A DNA stretch of 64,000 bases, taken from positions 11,154,023 to 11,218,022 of the forward strand of contig CALNVZ010003434.1 of NCBI GenBank assembly GCA_940671915.1, given 5' to 3'. This DNA is from Paracentrotus lividus (Eukaryota > Echinodermata > Echinoidea > Camarodonta > Echinidae). This document shows, piece after piece, positions 48,178 to 59,399 of the stretch (the stretch's first letter is position 1; every line of letters starts with the position of its first letter). The notes under the pieces are model-generated. The model did no database searches. It was given only the letters and a program-made list of their open reading frames with translations, and had not been told where the DNA came from. A program made the translations under genes and the position numbers.

Positions 48178-48720
48178 TCACGTCTTCAAGATTAAAACTC
48201 TGTTGTATCAACAGTCACGTTGATTAGGACACGCCTCTTGACCTCGTTAACTCCTATTTTTGAGGGATTGAGATGTGTTTACAGATATGATTTCGCATGT
48301 GATGGATCTCCAAAATTCTCCGATATGATTCTGTATTTACGTTAGCCTAGATTCAAGGTACAGGTGTAAGTAGCATTTTCATCTTAGCCTTTATTACAGT
48401 ATTTTTTCTGTTTATTTTCCGATTGTCTCTCTCTTTTGTGTTTAATTTTATTTCAAAAAATAATTTAAGAAAATAATTTTAAAAATCACAAACCCAATGA
48501 GTGAGTGAAAAAACAAACACAAACAAAAATATGATAGAAGAAAACCTTGGACTGAAGTTAGAGTTTGAAAAACCTCACCGATTTTTCATTTTGGGGTCGG
48601 ATTACCCTACCCCTCCTAAATTGTGCTCATAATTATTTTTTATTTTTCTTCAATCTCATTCCTCTCTTTTGTTCTGCATATCATACCCGTTCTTTTTCCA
48701 CATATTCCCCGGCCTAAGCT

Positions 48721-48724
<4 letters not shown>

Positions 48725-48758
<34 letters not shown>

Positions 48759-49060
48759 TTTCTTCTCTCCTATCTCTCCTTTCCTTTCCAACATTCTCTC
48801 TCCTTTCTTCTCCCTTCTCTCTCCTTTCTCTAACTTTCACTCCAGTTCTCCTACTTCTTACCCTCTCCACCACTCTTGGGACCTTCGATCCTAACTCTCT
48901 CTCCCTCTGACTTTATCAGCAAGAGCCTCGATCTTTTTCAATCTTACTTTCTCTCCAACTACCCTCTCTCTATCTCCATGTTGATCTCCATCTCTCTTTC
49001 TTGTCTCTCTCCACCCCCTCTTCTCTGTCCTCTCCACCATTTTCTCTAATCTCTTGTTTT
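48725..49060. repeat. CT-rich microsatellite
   Basis: (CT)n followed by pyrimidine-rich DNA. Open frames here are low complexity. Confidence 0.85.
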
Positions 49061-50239
49061 CTTTATATCGGTTATAATAAACCTCTCTATACTATTCTTC
49101 CTTACTCTCGCTCTTTCTTCCACAACAATAGAAACTCCACAAATGAAGTTTTAATATTTTCTCGTCCCATGGACCTCGTTATTAAGATTACCTTCCTCCT
49201 TGGCTTCTTTTCTTCTCTGTCCCATGAACTTTAAGCTCTCTGATTTTTTCTATCTCTCCTTTTATTTCTCTTTTATTCTTCACATAACTATGTTCTTCCT
49301 CTATCGATCTCTCTTTATTTTATCCAACTCCCCTCCCTCTTATTGCAACATAAAGGCAAGACAATTGTGAAGCTCATCAGGAAGAGAGGTTCCATGACAC
49401 TAGGTATATATATAGAATCATAGCACCAATATAACGTTGTTTTTTTTTCATCTACATATAGGAATACAAACACCCTCCCCCTATAAGAAAGACACAAGAG
49501 AGATTCAATATTTGTTTTTATTTTCTCATATAAATTTATATTTCTGATTTCTGACAACCTTCTTGCTTAGACGTTTTTCATACGTAGTAATCTTACCACC
49601 GGTAGGCTACATGTATTCAATCATTTCCTTCACTTCATGATGAAGTGAAGATGATCATCGTATTCATTATTAAATACGATGATGGTATTAATCATTCTAC
49701 TAGTTTGACTCATCACGGCCATGTGGTACTATTGATTCAGACCATAACAGACCCAGACAGAGGGTAAAGAAATATGATGTGGAAAATATAAATGTGGTTC
49801 TATTACTTGTGCCTTATCAAGAGCAATTATTATTTCTTATGCAAAAGAAAAAGAGCAAAGTCAACTAATGTCCATATCAATTGCATCCTAAATTATGCTC
49901 TATTTTGTAAAAAATCAAATGATATGCATGACAGAAATTAAACTCATTTACTACCCAAAACAAAGAGAAAATATCTGTTGTGGGCAGAGCTTTTCATTTT
50001 GAAAAATGCATGTAAACAAAAACTGTTTCTTTGAGAACACGAATTTAAAGATCAGTTCCAGATGTAAAATAGTCAATTCTGATTGGTAACACTGTTTTAA
50101 CGATCCATATTGAGGACATACCATCAATAGACAGCCAACTAGACCTACAACATTGGCTGTGTGAACCCTCGGAAAAGTTTATAACAAGGTTCAGTGGGCC
50201 ATTAGTGTACATAAACATGTATATTACGGAAGCTCTTAG

Positions 50240-50300
50240 AAACCTGTATATCAAGCGCTATATAAATGTAATACATTGATATATTATCATTATTATCTAT
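50240..50300 (+). mobile_element. LINE/SINE 3' tail fragment
   Basis: ATCAAGCGCTATATAAATGT then ATT-type tail, as at 11.9 kb. Confidence 0.4.
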
Positions 50301-50550
50301 GCTGATGCTGATACTATACAAAGGAAAATTCCAGTACAATGTACATTAGCATTGGTTTTTAAAATCCACCAAAAGCTACTGGTCAAGTATTATATGCTGC
50401 TACCTTGTTTAATTTGACTGAAAAAAACAACAAAAATCTTCCGACTGTAAAGCAAGTCATACAGATTATGTTGGATACCTGTATTAATGTCAAATTTGAA
50501 GCCGACTGCAAATATTCTGGAAGACAATATGTTTATCTTTTCTTGAACCT

Positions 50551-50576
50551 ACTGCCTTATATATATATAAGGCAGT
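50551..50576. repeat. 26-bp perfect palindrome
   Basis: ACTGCCTTATATA and its exact complement, then a second AAGGCAGTATAA just downstream. Confidence 0.9.
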
Positions 50577-51248
50577 ATAAAGGCAGTATAATTGAAATTC
50601 TGAAATTCATACCCTTTTCTACTATTGATTTGAACTCAGTTTATGTAAAGTTAAGATTTAGATTTGAAGGCTAAGCTAGTTATTCTGGATTATTATGTTC
50701 AGGTATATATTTCCAATTGTATACATTTCTAAGCTTTATATGCATTATACTTGACACATAGAATTACCTCTATTGAAATGATATCGTTTTCAAGTTGTGA
50801 GTCAAATAAATTGATCAACACTGACATATACTTATTTTTTGTTAAGTAGATTGAAAAGAAATATGGAGGTACTGTCAAAACAAAAGCAAACATCTTTTAA
50901 AAAAAAATATATAGATAACCTTTTATTTACACATAATGCCATGAGTTTAATATGGTTTCGTCTCAATAAAATAGCAGATAACCTGGCCTTAATTGGATTA
51001 CAAGTTGTGGAGTAATCATTCTGAATATATATCATATATCAAACAAATCCATTTGAATATTTTCCATCCATCTAACATGTCACCCATGTTACAATATGAT
51101 ATGCAGTTCCAAAGCCATTGGGAGATAATGACTAAATCTGTTCAAAATACATCTTTTAACTCCTTCACATTCTTCTTTTTATAATATATTGTAGAGATAC
51201 ATCTTTATGAATCACTGTTAAATCTGGCTGGTTGGGATTTATATTTTT

Positions 51249-51254
51249 TTTATT
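51249..51254 (-). terminator. Candidate RNF25 polyadenylation signal
   Basis: AATAAA on the minus strand, 28 nt after the RNF25 stop codon. Confidence 0.4.
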
Positions 51255-51281
51255 AACACATTTCAACTAATGAAGCCTATG

Positions 51282-52703
51282 TTATCTAAAGTCAAAACCA
51301 GGTGGGGGTTTGCACAGTTGGACCTTTGGCTGTAGGTCAAACCCGGGAGGTGGCTGTACCTTGCTTTCCTCTGTCTTATCCCTTGGACTTCCTGCTTTCA
51401 AACTGGATTCTTTTGATCTCTCTTCTTTACCCCCATCTCCCTTCGTACCTCTTTCTACCCCACCCTGACTGCCGCCCCTCCCTATCCCTCCCCTTGAACC
51501 ACCCCTGCCTATACGTTGTCCACCCCGCCCTCCTCCACCTCTTCCGCCTCCCCTGTCCTTGTTACTTGACTTTTGATTCAAATTGTCACGTCTCTCTTGA
51601 TTATCATCTCGTTGTGAACCCGTTTCAGAACCCTGTCCACCCTTTCCTCCACCTCTTCTCCTTCCCTTGTCATCATTATTTGACTTTGGATTCAAATTGT
51701 CACGTCTCTCTTGATTATCCTCTCTTTGTGAACCTGTTTCAGAACTATGCCCTCCCCTTCCTCCACCTCTTCTCCCTCCCTTATCATCATCATTTGACTT
51801 TGGATTCAAATAGTCACGTCTCTCTCGATTATCATCTCTCTGTGAACCTGCGTCAAAACGCTCCGACCTAGCGGGTCTCCTATGCTCGTGCCTTTGACCC
51901 CGATCATGTTGCTTTACATCATTCCTATTTTCCCTATGTGTCCTTTTCGCATCTCTTCCTCCATGACTTTCTCTTACTGGAGTCCTTCTCCCTGTATGTG
52001 GCCTTTCGTTGTGCATCGCAGCACCATCCAGCTTCTTAACTACCTCTCCTTCCTCATCCTTGTCACTTGTCTTGACCCCACCCATCCCCTCGATACCCGT
52101 TTTGTTATCTTTATCATTATTATCATCTTTTACCTCTTTGGTTTTAACATCTTTGGTGTCACTCACTGATAATGAAAGCCCACTTGGTAGATCACTCCCT
52201 TCCTCCTTCTCCTGTTTTGCACATTTATCATTATTTACAAGTCTTTCAACTTTCGGTTCTTTAGACTCATTGTCCCTAGCTGGCTGACTTTGGTCTGTCC
52301 TTTCATCAGTCTCCCGTTTCCTATCCCCTGATTTCTGTACGTCCTTTCCTCTCCTTTCTATATGTCTATCTCTATCGCCACTCCATCTTTGTTCCGACCT
52401 CCGATGACCTCCACTGGACCCTGGTCTATCGTCCCGCCAACCAGAATGTTTTGGATGTGACCTGTGGTTGTAATGACCTCTACCCTCTCCACGACCTCGC
52501 GACCTCCGATGGTTGCTGTCATGTCCTCCATGCCGATTGTGATGCTTGCTATGGACAAAGACTGGTGCTCCATCCTTGTGCTTTCTTTGAGAGTGTTCTG
52601 CAGACGCCTTTGAAGGATCTTGGAGTGTTTTCTCATCGGTTGAAGCAAGAGATGCACTCATGAGTTGCTGTGACACCATGTCTTCTATAGAAGTAGTAGG
52701 AAC
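51282..52703 (-). CDS. RNF25: RNF25 last exon: RGG-rich tail with PPPGFD motifs
   Basis: A 473-residue open frame from acceptor ttgtgtccag to TAA at 51282. It starts VPTTSIEDMVSQQL; the remainder is charged and disordered. Three protein repeats of about 39 residues (unit containing GSQRDDNQERRDNL and RRGGGRGG) are encoded at about 51540-51860. The end reads KVQPPPGFDLQPKVQLCK followed by PPPGFDFR and the stop. Confidence 0.9.
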   Translation of the reverse strand, partial: VPTTSIEDMVSQQLMSASLASTDEKTLQDPSKASAEHSQRKHKDGAPVFVHSKHHNRHGGHDSNHRRSRGRGEGRGHYNHRSHPKHSGWRDDRPGSSGGHRRSEQRWSGDRDRHIERRGKDVQKSGDRKRETDERTDQSQPARDNESKEPKVERLVNNDKCAKQEKEEGSDLPSGLSLSVSDTKDVKTKEVKDDNNDKDNKTGIEGMGGVKTSDKDEEGEVVKKLDGAAMHNERPHTGRRTPVRESHGGRDAKRTHRENRNDVKQHDRGQRHEHRRPARSERFDAGSQRDDNRERRDYLNPKSNDDDKGGRRGGGRGGHSSETGSQREDNQERRDNLNPKSNNDDKGRRRGGGKGGQGSETGSQRDDNQERRDNLNQKSSNKDRGGGRGGGGRGGQRIGRGGSRGGIGRGGSQGGVERGTKGDGGKEERSKESSLKAGSPRDKTEESKVQPPPGFDLQPKVQLCKPPPGFDFR

Positions 52704-54445
52704 CTGGACACAAAGAGAGAAAAGTAATAATCTACTAATAAATGTATTTAAGTCTTATTTAATTCAAATTAAAAAAAGTAAACAAAGAAAATTATAACTA
52801 CCGTATAATACCAATTAATATATACAAATTAGCAAATTCCTGTTGCATCATTCATACAGGTTTGCTGAACGGTAAATTGGCACCTGGTCTAATTCCATTT
52901 CGTCTAATTACCATTATGTCTAATGCCCATTTCCTCTTTTGTTTATTTCACTAATGTTCACTTCGTCTAACACCATTTAGTCAATTCCAGTAACAGATCG
53001 GAAATACACCAAATATTCATTTGGAAATTAGAAGAAAATGCTGGTCATTAGACCAATTGTAAATTAGATCAAATTATTAATAGACCAAAATGGATTTAGC
53101 CCATGTGGTACTAGACAAACAGTGAATTGGGCCAACTGATGTTAGACCAAGTGGATGTAAACCTGTTGAACAGACTGTTTTCAAAAGAAATATACAATTG
53201 GTGCCAAAAATGTTAAGAAAGGGTGTAAACTGGAACATGTTCTTGATTGCTATACTAATCACATTCTTTAGCACAGGAAGTGATTACCAGTCAAAGTTAC
53301 GAATTACCTTAAGAACGACTTGGTGAAACACCCCCTGATTCACCTACACTTACAGGAATGTCATACAGTATTGGTTGTGAACTTACATGTCTGATGCTAA
53401 TGAGATGTTTCTTATTCTCTGCCTCAATATCGATGTGCCCTCCCTTGGCTTTCTGGCGTTCAAACTCTACTCTCATCTCCTGCTGCCATTGGCGTGTCTC
53501 TGCTGTGATCTTACTGTCAGGACAATCATTGTAGCTGGGTTCAGGAGCATCTTGCAGCTCAGCTAGGAGTGTGCCTTCAAGGGATTTCCGGCAAACAGGA
53601 CATTTAGGCTACAAAATGAACAAAAACCAAAAAAGACAGAAGTTACAAAATCAGTCGGAGAAACATGATGAATCCTTGACTGTGTGCAGTCTAAATAAAT
53701 GCCTCTGTCATTACCAGATCAGAAATATATAGCACATTCATCTACTCATTTCCCTTTATACAAATACATCCGTGGCCCTTGACCTACATACCTCAAAATC
53801 TAATCAGATCATCTTCCTATGGCGATACATACTACTCCTAAGTTTGAAGCTCGTATCTTGAATGGTTCTCAAGATATCGCGCTAACGAACTCAATACACG
53901 CATTTTACATTTAAATAGGAAAAATAGCTGTTTTTTATTCGCCATATGGGCCCCCAAGTGATATGAGATCTAGCAGAGATACCACTCAGTATCTATAAGA
54001 AAATCCTGAGATTGCCCACAAATCCTGAAAAAGCGCTCATATGTGGGCCAAAAAGTTGAAAAAAGGGGCTGAAAATATATAAAAATGCAGTAATTTTGAG
54101 AAAAAAAATCCTGAATTTATTTCCTGAAAAGTGGCATCTCTGATCCAAGATTTAAAAAATAACAAGCTTACCTCTTCATCCTCATTTTCATCTGTGAATT
54201 TGAGATACTGAGCAAGGCAGAAGCTATGAAAGTAGTGGTAACAAGCCGTCTTGGTGAATGCCTCATGTTCCTGCAAAGCAAATACATTTTAAAAATATGA
54301 GTGTACAGCTCTATAACAAGTAAATGAGTCAATCATATGGCATGTCACAATGTCCCCACCATAAAGTGTACATGTTTGGGGGGTGACGTTAAAATAAATT
54401 TGCCTGAATATATCCTAAATAATGTTTGTACCCTTCTTACCTCCG

Positions 54446-54501
<56 letters not shown>

Positions 54502-57500
54502 TCTACTTTTTATTATATTCCTCTCTTTCTCCTTCAAAATGTCAAAATTCTGAGAAGAGGTTCTGTTAAACTTGGACATGCAGTTGTAAAGGACAAAAAA
54601 AAAAGTAACTAGGTCAACAAATGAAGGCGTCATTTTAGAGGATTTTTTAACTAAATTTGCATGAACGGGCATAAATGACGTTTGAGAAAAGATTTCAAAA
54701 TTTTGTGCCACATGGGGTTCTACCAGATAAAACAATAACAACCAAAAAAAAAGAAAAGACATCCAAATAGGTCAAGAAATTAAGGTAAAGATATGAAGCC
54801 GTTGGGATTTTAAAAATAAATTTGCTTACAAGTTACCGGTAATAGAGTTTAAAACGAGATTTCACAATTCTGGTTCAGGCATTCTGTGTGTTTCATGTAA
54901 TTCTACCAGATGAAAAAAAAAAAAAAAAAAAATGATCAAAAAAGGAGAAATACATGTAGCATTTTTGTAATAGGAGACAATAGAGCAAAAATTTTCGGGG
55001 TTAAAGTTTCGGTAGGTTGGGCGATTCGAGGACGAATAGCAAAGTAGGCAAATGTATAATTCTTTTGAAGTAAATAAGTATATTGAATACAAAATACGGG
55101 TACAAAATAAGTGTCAGGCTCATATTACCAACCACCAAAATAAAACTAGCCTTTGAAGACTCTACGAAGAAACATTTTCTCTCTCTTCATAGGGACTAAC
55201 ACATGATTCTTCCTAGTATTCATAGCTTTTGTTCAAATTTACAAACAAAATGAGGAAAATTTCAACAATTTGGAAATTTGAAATGGTAACTTTTTTACTA
55301 ATACAGCTCAAGCGATACTTACCTCAAATAGGCACTGGCAGATTGTACATGGCAAGCTAGGTGAGTTATTCTCTGTTAGGGAGTCTTTGGCTGCCTGTGA
55401 TTGAAAAAAAAGTAATAATAATGTATATAAACAAGCTACAATGTTATTATTTTTCTGGTTTTGAAAGTTAAATGGGTACATGATCAAACTTAATACACTG
55501 TATGTGAAGGCACCTACAAATGAAAGAGATTTGTTTTGAATAACTACAGTTGCCTCCTTTTTTAAAACTGATTAATAACAGCAAATTAACTTGAACTATA
55601 TCAACATAGCTGACAACCATTTCTAATTGGGAGGAACACTTTCTATTTTTTAGCTGTCAAACTAATGCTCAGAATCCTAAATTCCTCTTTTTGTCAGAAA
55701 AGTTGTGTAAAACAATACAAAATACACAATATTCCTAATCTTCATTAGAGAGATTTCCTACACATGTAGTTTTCGCCTGGGAAGGTTGGGAGGTATATAT
55801 TCAGTAAAAGTCTTGTCAACTCAACTTCCTTTTTTTTTAGTTGTAGCATTTCACAGCCTCTCTGAGATACTTTATCAAGCCGACTTTGGCAACGCTTGGT
55901 TGTTGACCGATGACTGCAAAGACAAACCTGTTTTTAAAATCTAATGTGATCTCTCATGAATATTTACCTGTATAAGATCATACATCATCTCACAACCTCT
56001 CTTTTCTTCGGCAAGCTTCTTCAGGTCCTGGGTTATCCTACCAATAAAAAACAATTATCAATTTTAGTAGAGTAATAACATTATGTGTATGGGTAACCCA
56101 GCAGCAGAAGTGTGTTAGAAACACACATTAAGTCATGTACATTTCAAGAAAATATTTGAAGAGCTTACATGCAAAAGGGACTAAATCCACTTTTGATGAA
56201 AATTGACTTATTGATATCAGGCCATTGTTCAGGTACGTACCCGTCTTTGAACAAACGGATTACGTGAAGTTATAAAAGTGGATTTAATCCCTCTTGAATG
56301 TAAGCTCTTCATTTGTTTTCAAGTTTCGACCTTTTGATGACACCGATTTCTTAATCGTCACTCTAGACTCTGGATATGATCAAAATTATTTACAGGATCA
56401 TCCTTTCCAGTTCATGAAAAAACAAAAAACAAACAAACATACGGCCTATGACAATTTGGAAATGTGTGTAACTGTCTTTTGCTTGTTTTATTATATTCCT
56501 TTTTTGTGGTTAATATTTATGTTTGAAACTATAAACAACGACTTATCTCATTTAATGTCAAGGGAAATGAATGCTTGTAGGTCCTTGTTTTAATATTTGA
56601 AGGGAAATGATCAATTGGTTTAGGCACTCTAGTTTTAGAACAGCAGTAAATCATAACACCTCCACCTGTTACCCTAGATTTTATCTTGGGGTACAACACA
56701 CAAGTACAACACACAAGAGATTTCCTTAAGAAGAAAGTTTTAACTATTTCCCCTGAAAGCAATCAATACAGGTATTTATATGACAGTCCAATCTGCCCTA
56801 GAAACCAACTGCCTATACATCATGCAAGTTCATTATTTCCTTTGAAATCTATTTCACAAGACTCTTTCAATAAATCAATCTGTATTTAACTGCTAATAAA
56901 CATATCCCCTGTATCCTGTTATGCATGTCATCACAAACACTAACCTTTCAAGTTCATCCTCTGACATTCCCCTGGGATTTCTGAACTGGAAGCTGGCAGG
57001 CACATCAGGGTACTATGCAAACAAAAAGGAGACAATAGTGGTTATCCTACTTTTGAACTCTTTATCAGGATGGTGCAGTTTTAGAAAGGACAGAAATAGG
57101 TATTTTGCAAGATACCATAATTATTCATTTTAGGTTTTGTTGTTTTTGAAAAAAAAGGGAAAGGAAAATGAAAAAAAAAAAAAGAATAGAAAGATGTTCC
57201 TTGACATGTTGCTGTAAAGTATAATTGTACAATCCACTCCTCTTATGATAGAATCTCATTCTACTGAACAGACTGATGCATAGGCTAATGTATTTGTGTT
57301 TGATATTGGACTAGGAGAATCGTCATAACCCTAACCCTAACCTTATCTGTGCTCGTAATAACAGGAGTACACTGTTGTACTTTCATGCAGCTTATGTTAT
57401 AAATCTAGCCCCAAAATCTAATTTTAAAGTTTGAAACTGTGTGCAATTTTTTTTTTCTTTTTTTTTTCTCCATCCCCTGCTCCCATAAAACTGTATTAAT

Positions 57501-58525
57501 AGTCTCTGGTAGGACTTAATACTCACCTCATGGGAGTATATAATAAAAAAATAAGTGAAAAATGATCTTACCTCCGATGTTACTTTAATGACAAGAGTAA
57601 GACACACATATTGAGCATCCTTGTTACCAGCCGTTGCTGGGTGCAGGCTGATACTCACTTCGGATGCATTTGTTCTGATAAATAAACACAGAATACAATG
57701 AAATAAGAAAAACATTCATACATAACCACCTTCATGATTTCCATCCATTGCATTCATGACTTTTGATACATTGGACACCCCTTCTTCTTTTGATATGTGG
57801 CCAAAATATTTCGCATTGGTATTTTTGCTTTTTGTTGTGCAAACATTTATTATTGCTTATAATTTGGCAAAGTGTGTAAGAAAACATATCAATGAAATGG
57901 TCAGAGCAACGATATTTAATATATCTTTTAATAATATGATTTTTGGACACAGTTTATATTTTGTTTTATGTACATCACAGAAAAAAGAAATATTTTCTTT
58001 TAGATTGAACTGAACTAAATCAATTAAAGCTTATACCAAGGCTCCACACTAACTTTTTGTCAGAGGGGGTTCGGATCCTACATGTACTTCTTGTATTCAT
58101 TCAACCATGTTTAAATTTCACAATAAACATAACATATCCAGAAAACTTCCACAACCACTACCTCCCTCTCCCTCCCCCTGTCCCAATGACCCCAAGGAAA
58201 ACCACTCCAAAGTCAACTACCCCACGACAATGACCCCCCCCCCCCCCCCCCCGACAAGTTGTCTGAGGGGGTAACTGTCCTAAGTGGTATAATCCTGGGG
58301 GTTATCTATGGGTTAGTTGTCCTTAAATTGAAATATAGATATTATCAGACACCTAAAGTTACTAACTAGACTAGAGTATAGAGGAGGATTTTCTACCAAA
58401 ATTCTAAACCACTCATATCTATTAAACCATGATGAAGGAAATCTGATTTGGATACTTACTTATCATTGACAAAAATTTCCTCTTCACATATTTCCCGAAG
58501 AACTTCAAGTTCAGTCAGTAATGTA
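51282..58525 (-). CDS. RNF25: RNF25-type E3 ubiquitin ligase (RWD + RING), eight recognised exons
   Basis: Predicted RING-type E3 ligase. Known work on human RNF25 links it to GCN1 and RNF14 in ubiquitination at stalled ribosomes. Eight exons join in frame to about 706 residues; the first coding exon (N-terminus) was not found. RWD domain about 1-100, with SISLHPATAG close to human YITLHPATAE and the YPDVP and RNPRG motifs; RING about 117-166 (CTIC, CYHYFHSFC, CPVC); conserved block ERQKAKGGHIDIEAENKKHL (human ERGGIIDLEAERN). The C-terminal about 470 residues are low complexity, rich in Arg, Gly, Asp and Glu, with RGG repeats, three tandem copies of a unit of about 39 residues, and two PPPGFD motifs at the very end. 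It is longer than human RNF25 (459 residues) because of this tail. Confidence 0.93.
52890..53162. repeat. Foldback-like GTCTAAT/ATTAGAC repeat, uninterrupted copy
   Basis: Same layout as 15590-16730, without the inserted element: CAACTGATGTTAGACCAAGT is the empty-site version of the 15.9 kb target. In an RNF25 intron. Confidence 0.65.
53387..53608 (-). CDS. RNF25: RNF25 exon: last RING cysteines and conserved linker
   Basis: Encodes PKCPVCRKSLEGTLLAELQD, then a Gln/Glu-rich linker containing GGHIDIEAENKKHLISIRH. Acceptor cattttgtag, donor AGACAT^gtaagt. 74 codons, phase 0. Confidence 0.9.
53755..53905. repeat. Single diverged unit of the 12.3-14.5 kb array
   Basis: Shares the order CCTTGACCT ... 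AATCTAATCAGATCAT ... AAGTTTGAAGCT ... GATATCGCG with the array units. Confidence 0.55.
54172..54270 (-). CDS. RNF25: RNF25 exon: central RING
   Basis: Encodes EHEAFTKTACYHYFHSFCLA and QYLKFTDENEDEE; supplies the C-x-H-x2-H-x2-C ligands. Compare human EKEAFTKTPCYHYFHCHCLA. Acceptor gctttgcag, donor GAAGAG^gtaagc. Confidence 0.92.
54448..54502. repeat. (CT)n(CA)n microsatellite
   Basis: Compound dinucleotide repeat in an RNF25 intron. Confidence 0.95.
55323..55394 (-). CDS. RNF25: RNF25 exon: first RING cysteines
   Basis: Encodes AAKDSLTENNSPSLPCTICQ and CLFE; CTIC is the first zinc pair of the RING. Acceptor aatcacag, donor TTTGAG^gtaagt. 24 codons. Confidence 0.88.
55968..56037 (-). CDS. 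RNF25: RNF25 exon: RWD C-terminal helix
   Basis: Encodes ITQDLKKLAEEKRGCEMMYD and LIQ. Acceptor attggtag, donor ATACAG^gtaaat. Phase 2 in, phase 0 out. Confidence 0.88.
56158..56310. mobile_element. MITE with 37-bp TIRs
   Basis: Ends GAAGAGCTTACATGCAAAAG and its near complement over about 37 bp, flanked by ATTT on both sides. 153 bp, in an RNF25 intron. Confidence 0.8.
56945..57012 (-). CDS. RNF25: RNF25 exon: RWD (YPxxP)
   Basis: Encodes YPDVPASFQFRNPRGMSEDE and LER, matching human YPHEVPQISIRNPRGLSDEQ. Acceptor tttgcatag, donor GAAAG^gttagt. Confidence 0.92.
57228..57376. mobile_element. MITE-like copy of the ACAGTCTACTCC family
   Basis: Left ACAATCCACTCCTCTTATGA, right GTAATAACAGGAGTACACTGT-type end; includes three CCCTAA repeats internally. 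Confidence 0.45.
57572..57674 (-). CDS. RNF25: RNF25 exon: RWD
   Basis: Encodes TNASEVSISLHPATAGNKDA and QYVCLTLVIKVTSE, the most recognisable RNF25 signature. Acceptor tttatcag, donor TCGGAG^gtaaga. Confidence 0.92.
58460..58525 (-). CDS. RNF25: RNF25 exon: start of RWD
   Basis: Encodes TLLTELEVLREICEEEIFVN and DK, matching human SEVEVLESIYLDEL. Acceptor tctcttctag, donor GATAA^gtaagt. It enters in phase 2, so one more exon with the initiator Met lies upstream. Confidence 0.85.
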
Positions 58526-59399
58526 CTAGAAGAGAGCAGAAAGAAAAAGAAAAAAAAAAAACTTTTATTGAATAATCCTATACAGAGGTCGTGGCAGAGC
58601 TGCCCATGACCTCCCAGAGTCCCAGGTGAGTTATGGCCGTCTGACAGGAGTTGTAATAGCAAAGCATCCCTGTTTGTTTTAAAATTCCCACTGGCCTGGG
58701 TTTTGGATGTGCTGGAACATTATCACAGTTATTATTTTTAAACAAATCTGTCAGTATGTAAACAGAAAGTGATGTTTATATTATATGGACAGCCAAACAG
58801 AATTTTCATCGCCAAATCCCCGTGGAAAGGAATTTTGTGTTTTCCCCAAACAGAAAAGGCAATAATTTTAAACAGAAAATCGCCACCTGCCGACCTGGCT
58901 CTATTTTAGAAAAAAAAAGGCCTTCAATGCCCATTTTATGAGAAAAAAATGGCCATGGATGCCTTTTGAATTGGACAAAGTGCCCTACATTTTGGGGGTA
59001 AAATGGCCTTGCCCTGAAAGTAACAAAATTCAGGGCCTGAAAGATAAACATGGCAAATTGGCTGCAGCAAATTTGATCTAGATCTAGATCTAGCCTACCG
59101 CATTGTATATGTATTTTTTTTTTTGGGGGGGGGGGGGAGGGGGCCGGTTCAATCCTTCCTTCAATTCATGACATTTGGTGTAGCTGAACGCCTATCATGA
59201 TAAATTACCGCTTGGGTCCTTGGCTAACTTTGCCTGTTTTTTCATTATTTTTGTTTAATTCACAGGATAATATAGCAATCAAAACAGAAATCTGTTTAAC
59301 TCTAAGAGGCAGCGCCTCGATTAGTGGCCCATATAGGTGGGTTTATATGTGCGCACAGGCAAGAAATACAAGTGGATTAAGTAATTAGTGATGCGTAAT
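58526..59399. other. Upstream of the first recognised RNF25 exon
   Basis: Should lead to the missing RNF25 first exon. None recognised. Contains a T/G-rich run at 59110-59145. Confidence 0.35.

Larger units (their letters stand above)
48181..51248. other. Region between ORAI exon 1 and the RNF25 end
   Basis: An upstream ORAI exon may lie here but I could not identify it. Contains a CT microsatellite (48725-49060), a LINE-like tail (50240-50300) and the palindrome at 50551. Confidence 0.4.

Noticed and set aside
51302..51871. 189-residue plus-strand frame
   Set aside because: Antisense shadow of the RGG-rich RNF25 tail.
57330..57356. Telomere-like CCCTAA repeats
   Set aside because: Only about three units, inside a MITE-like repeat.
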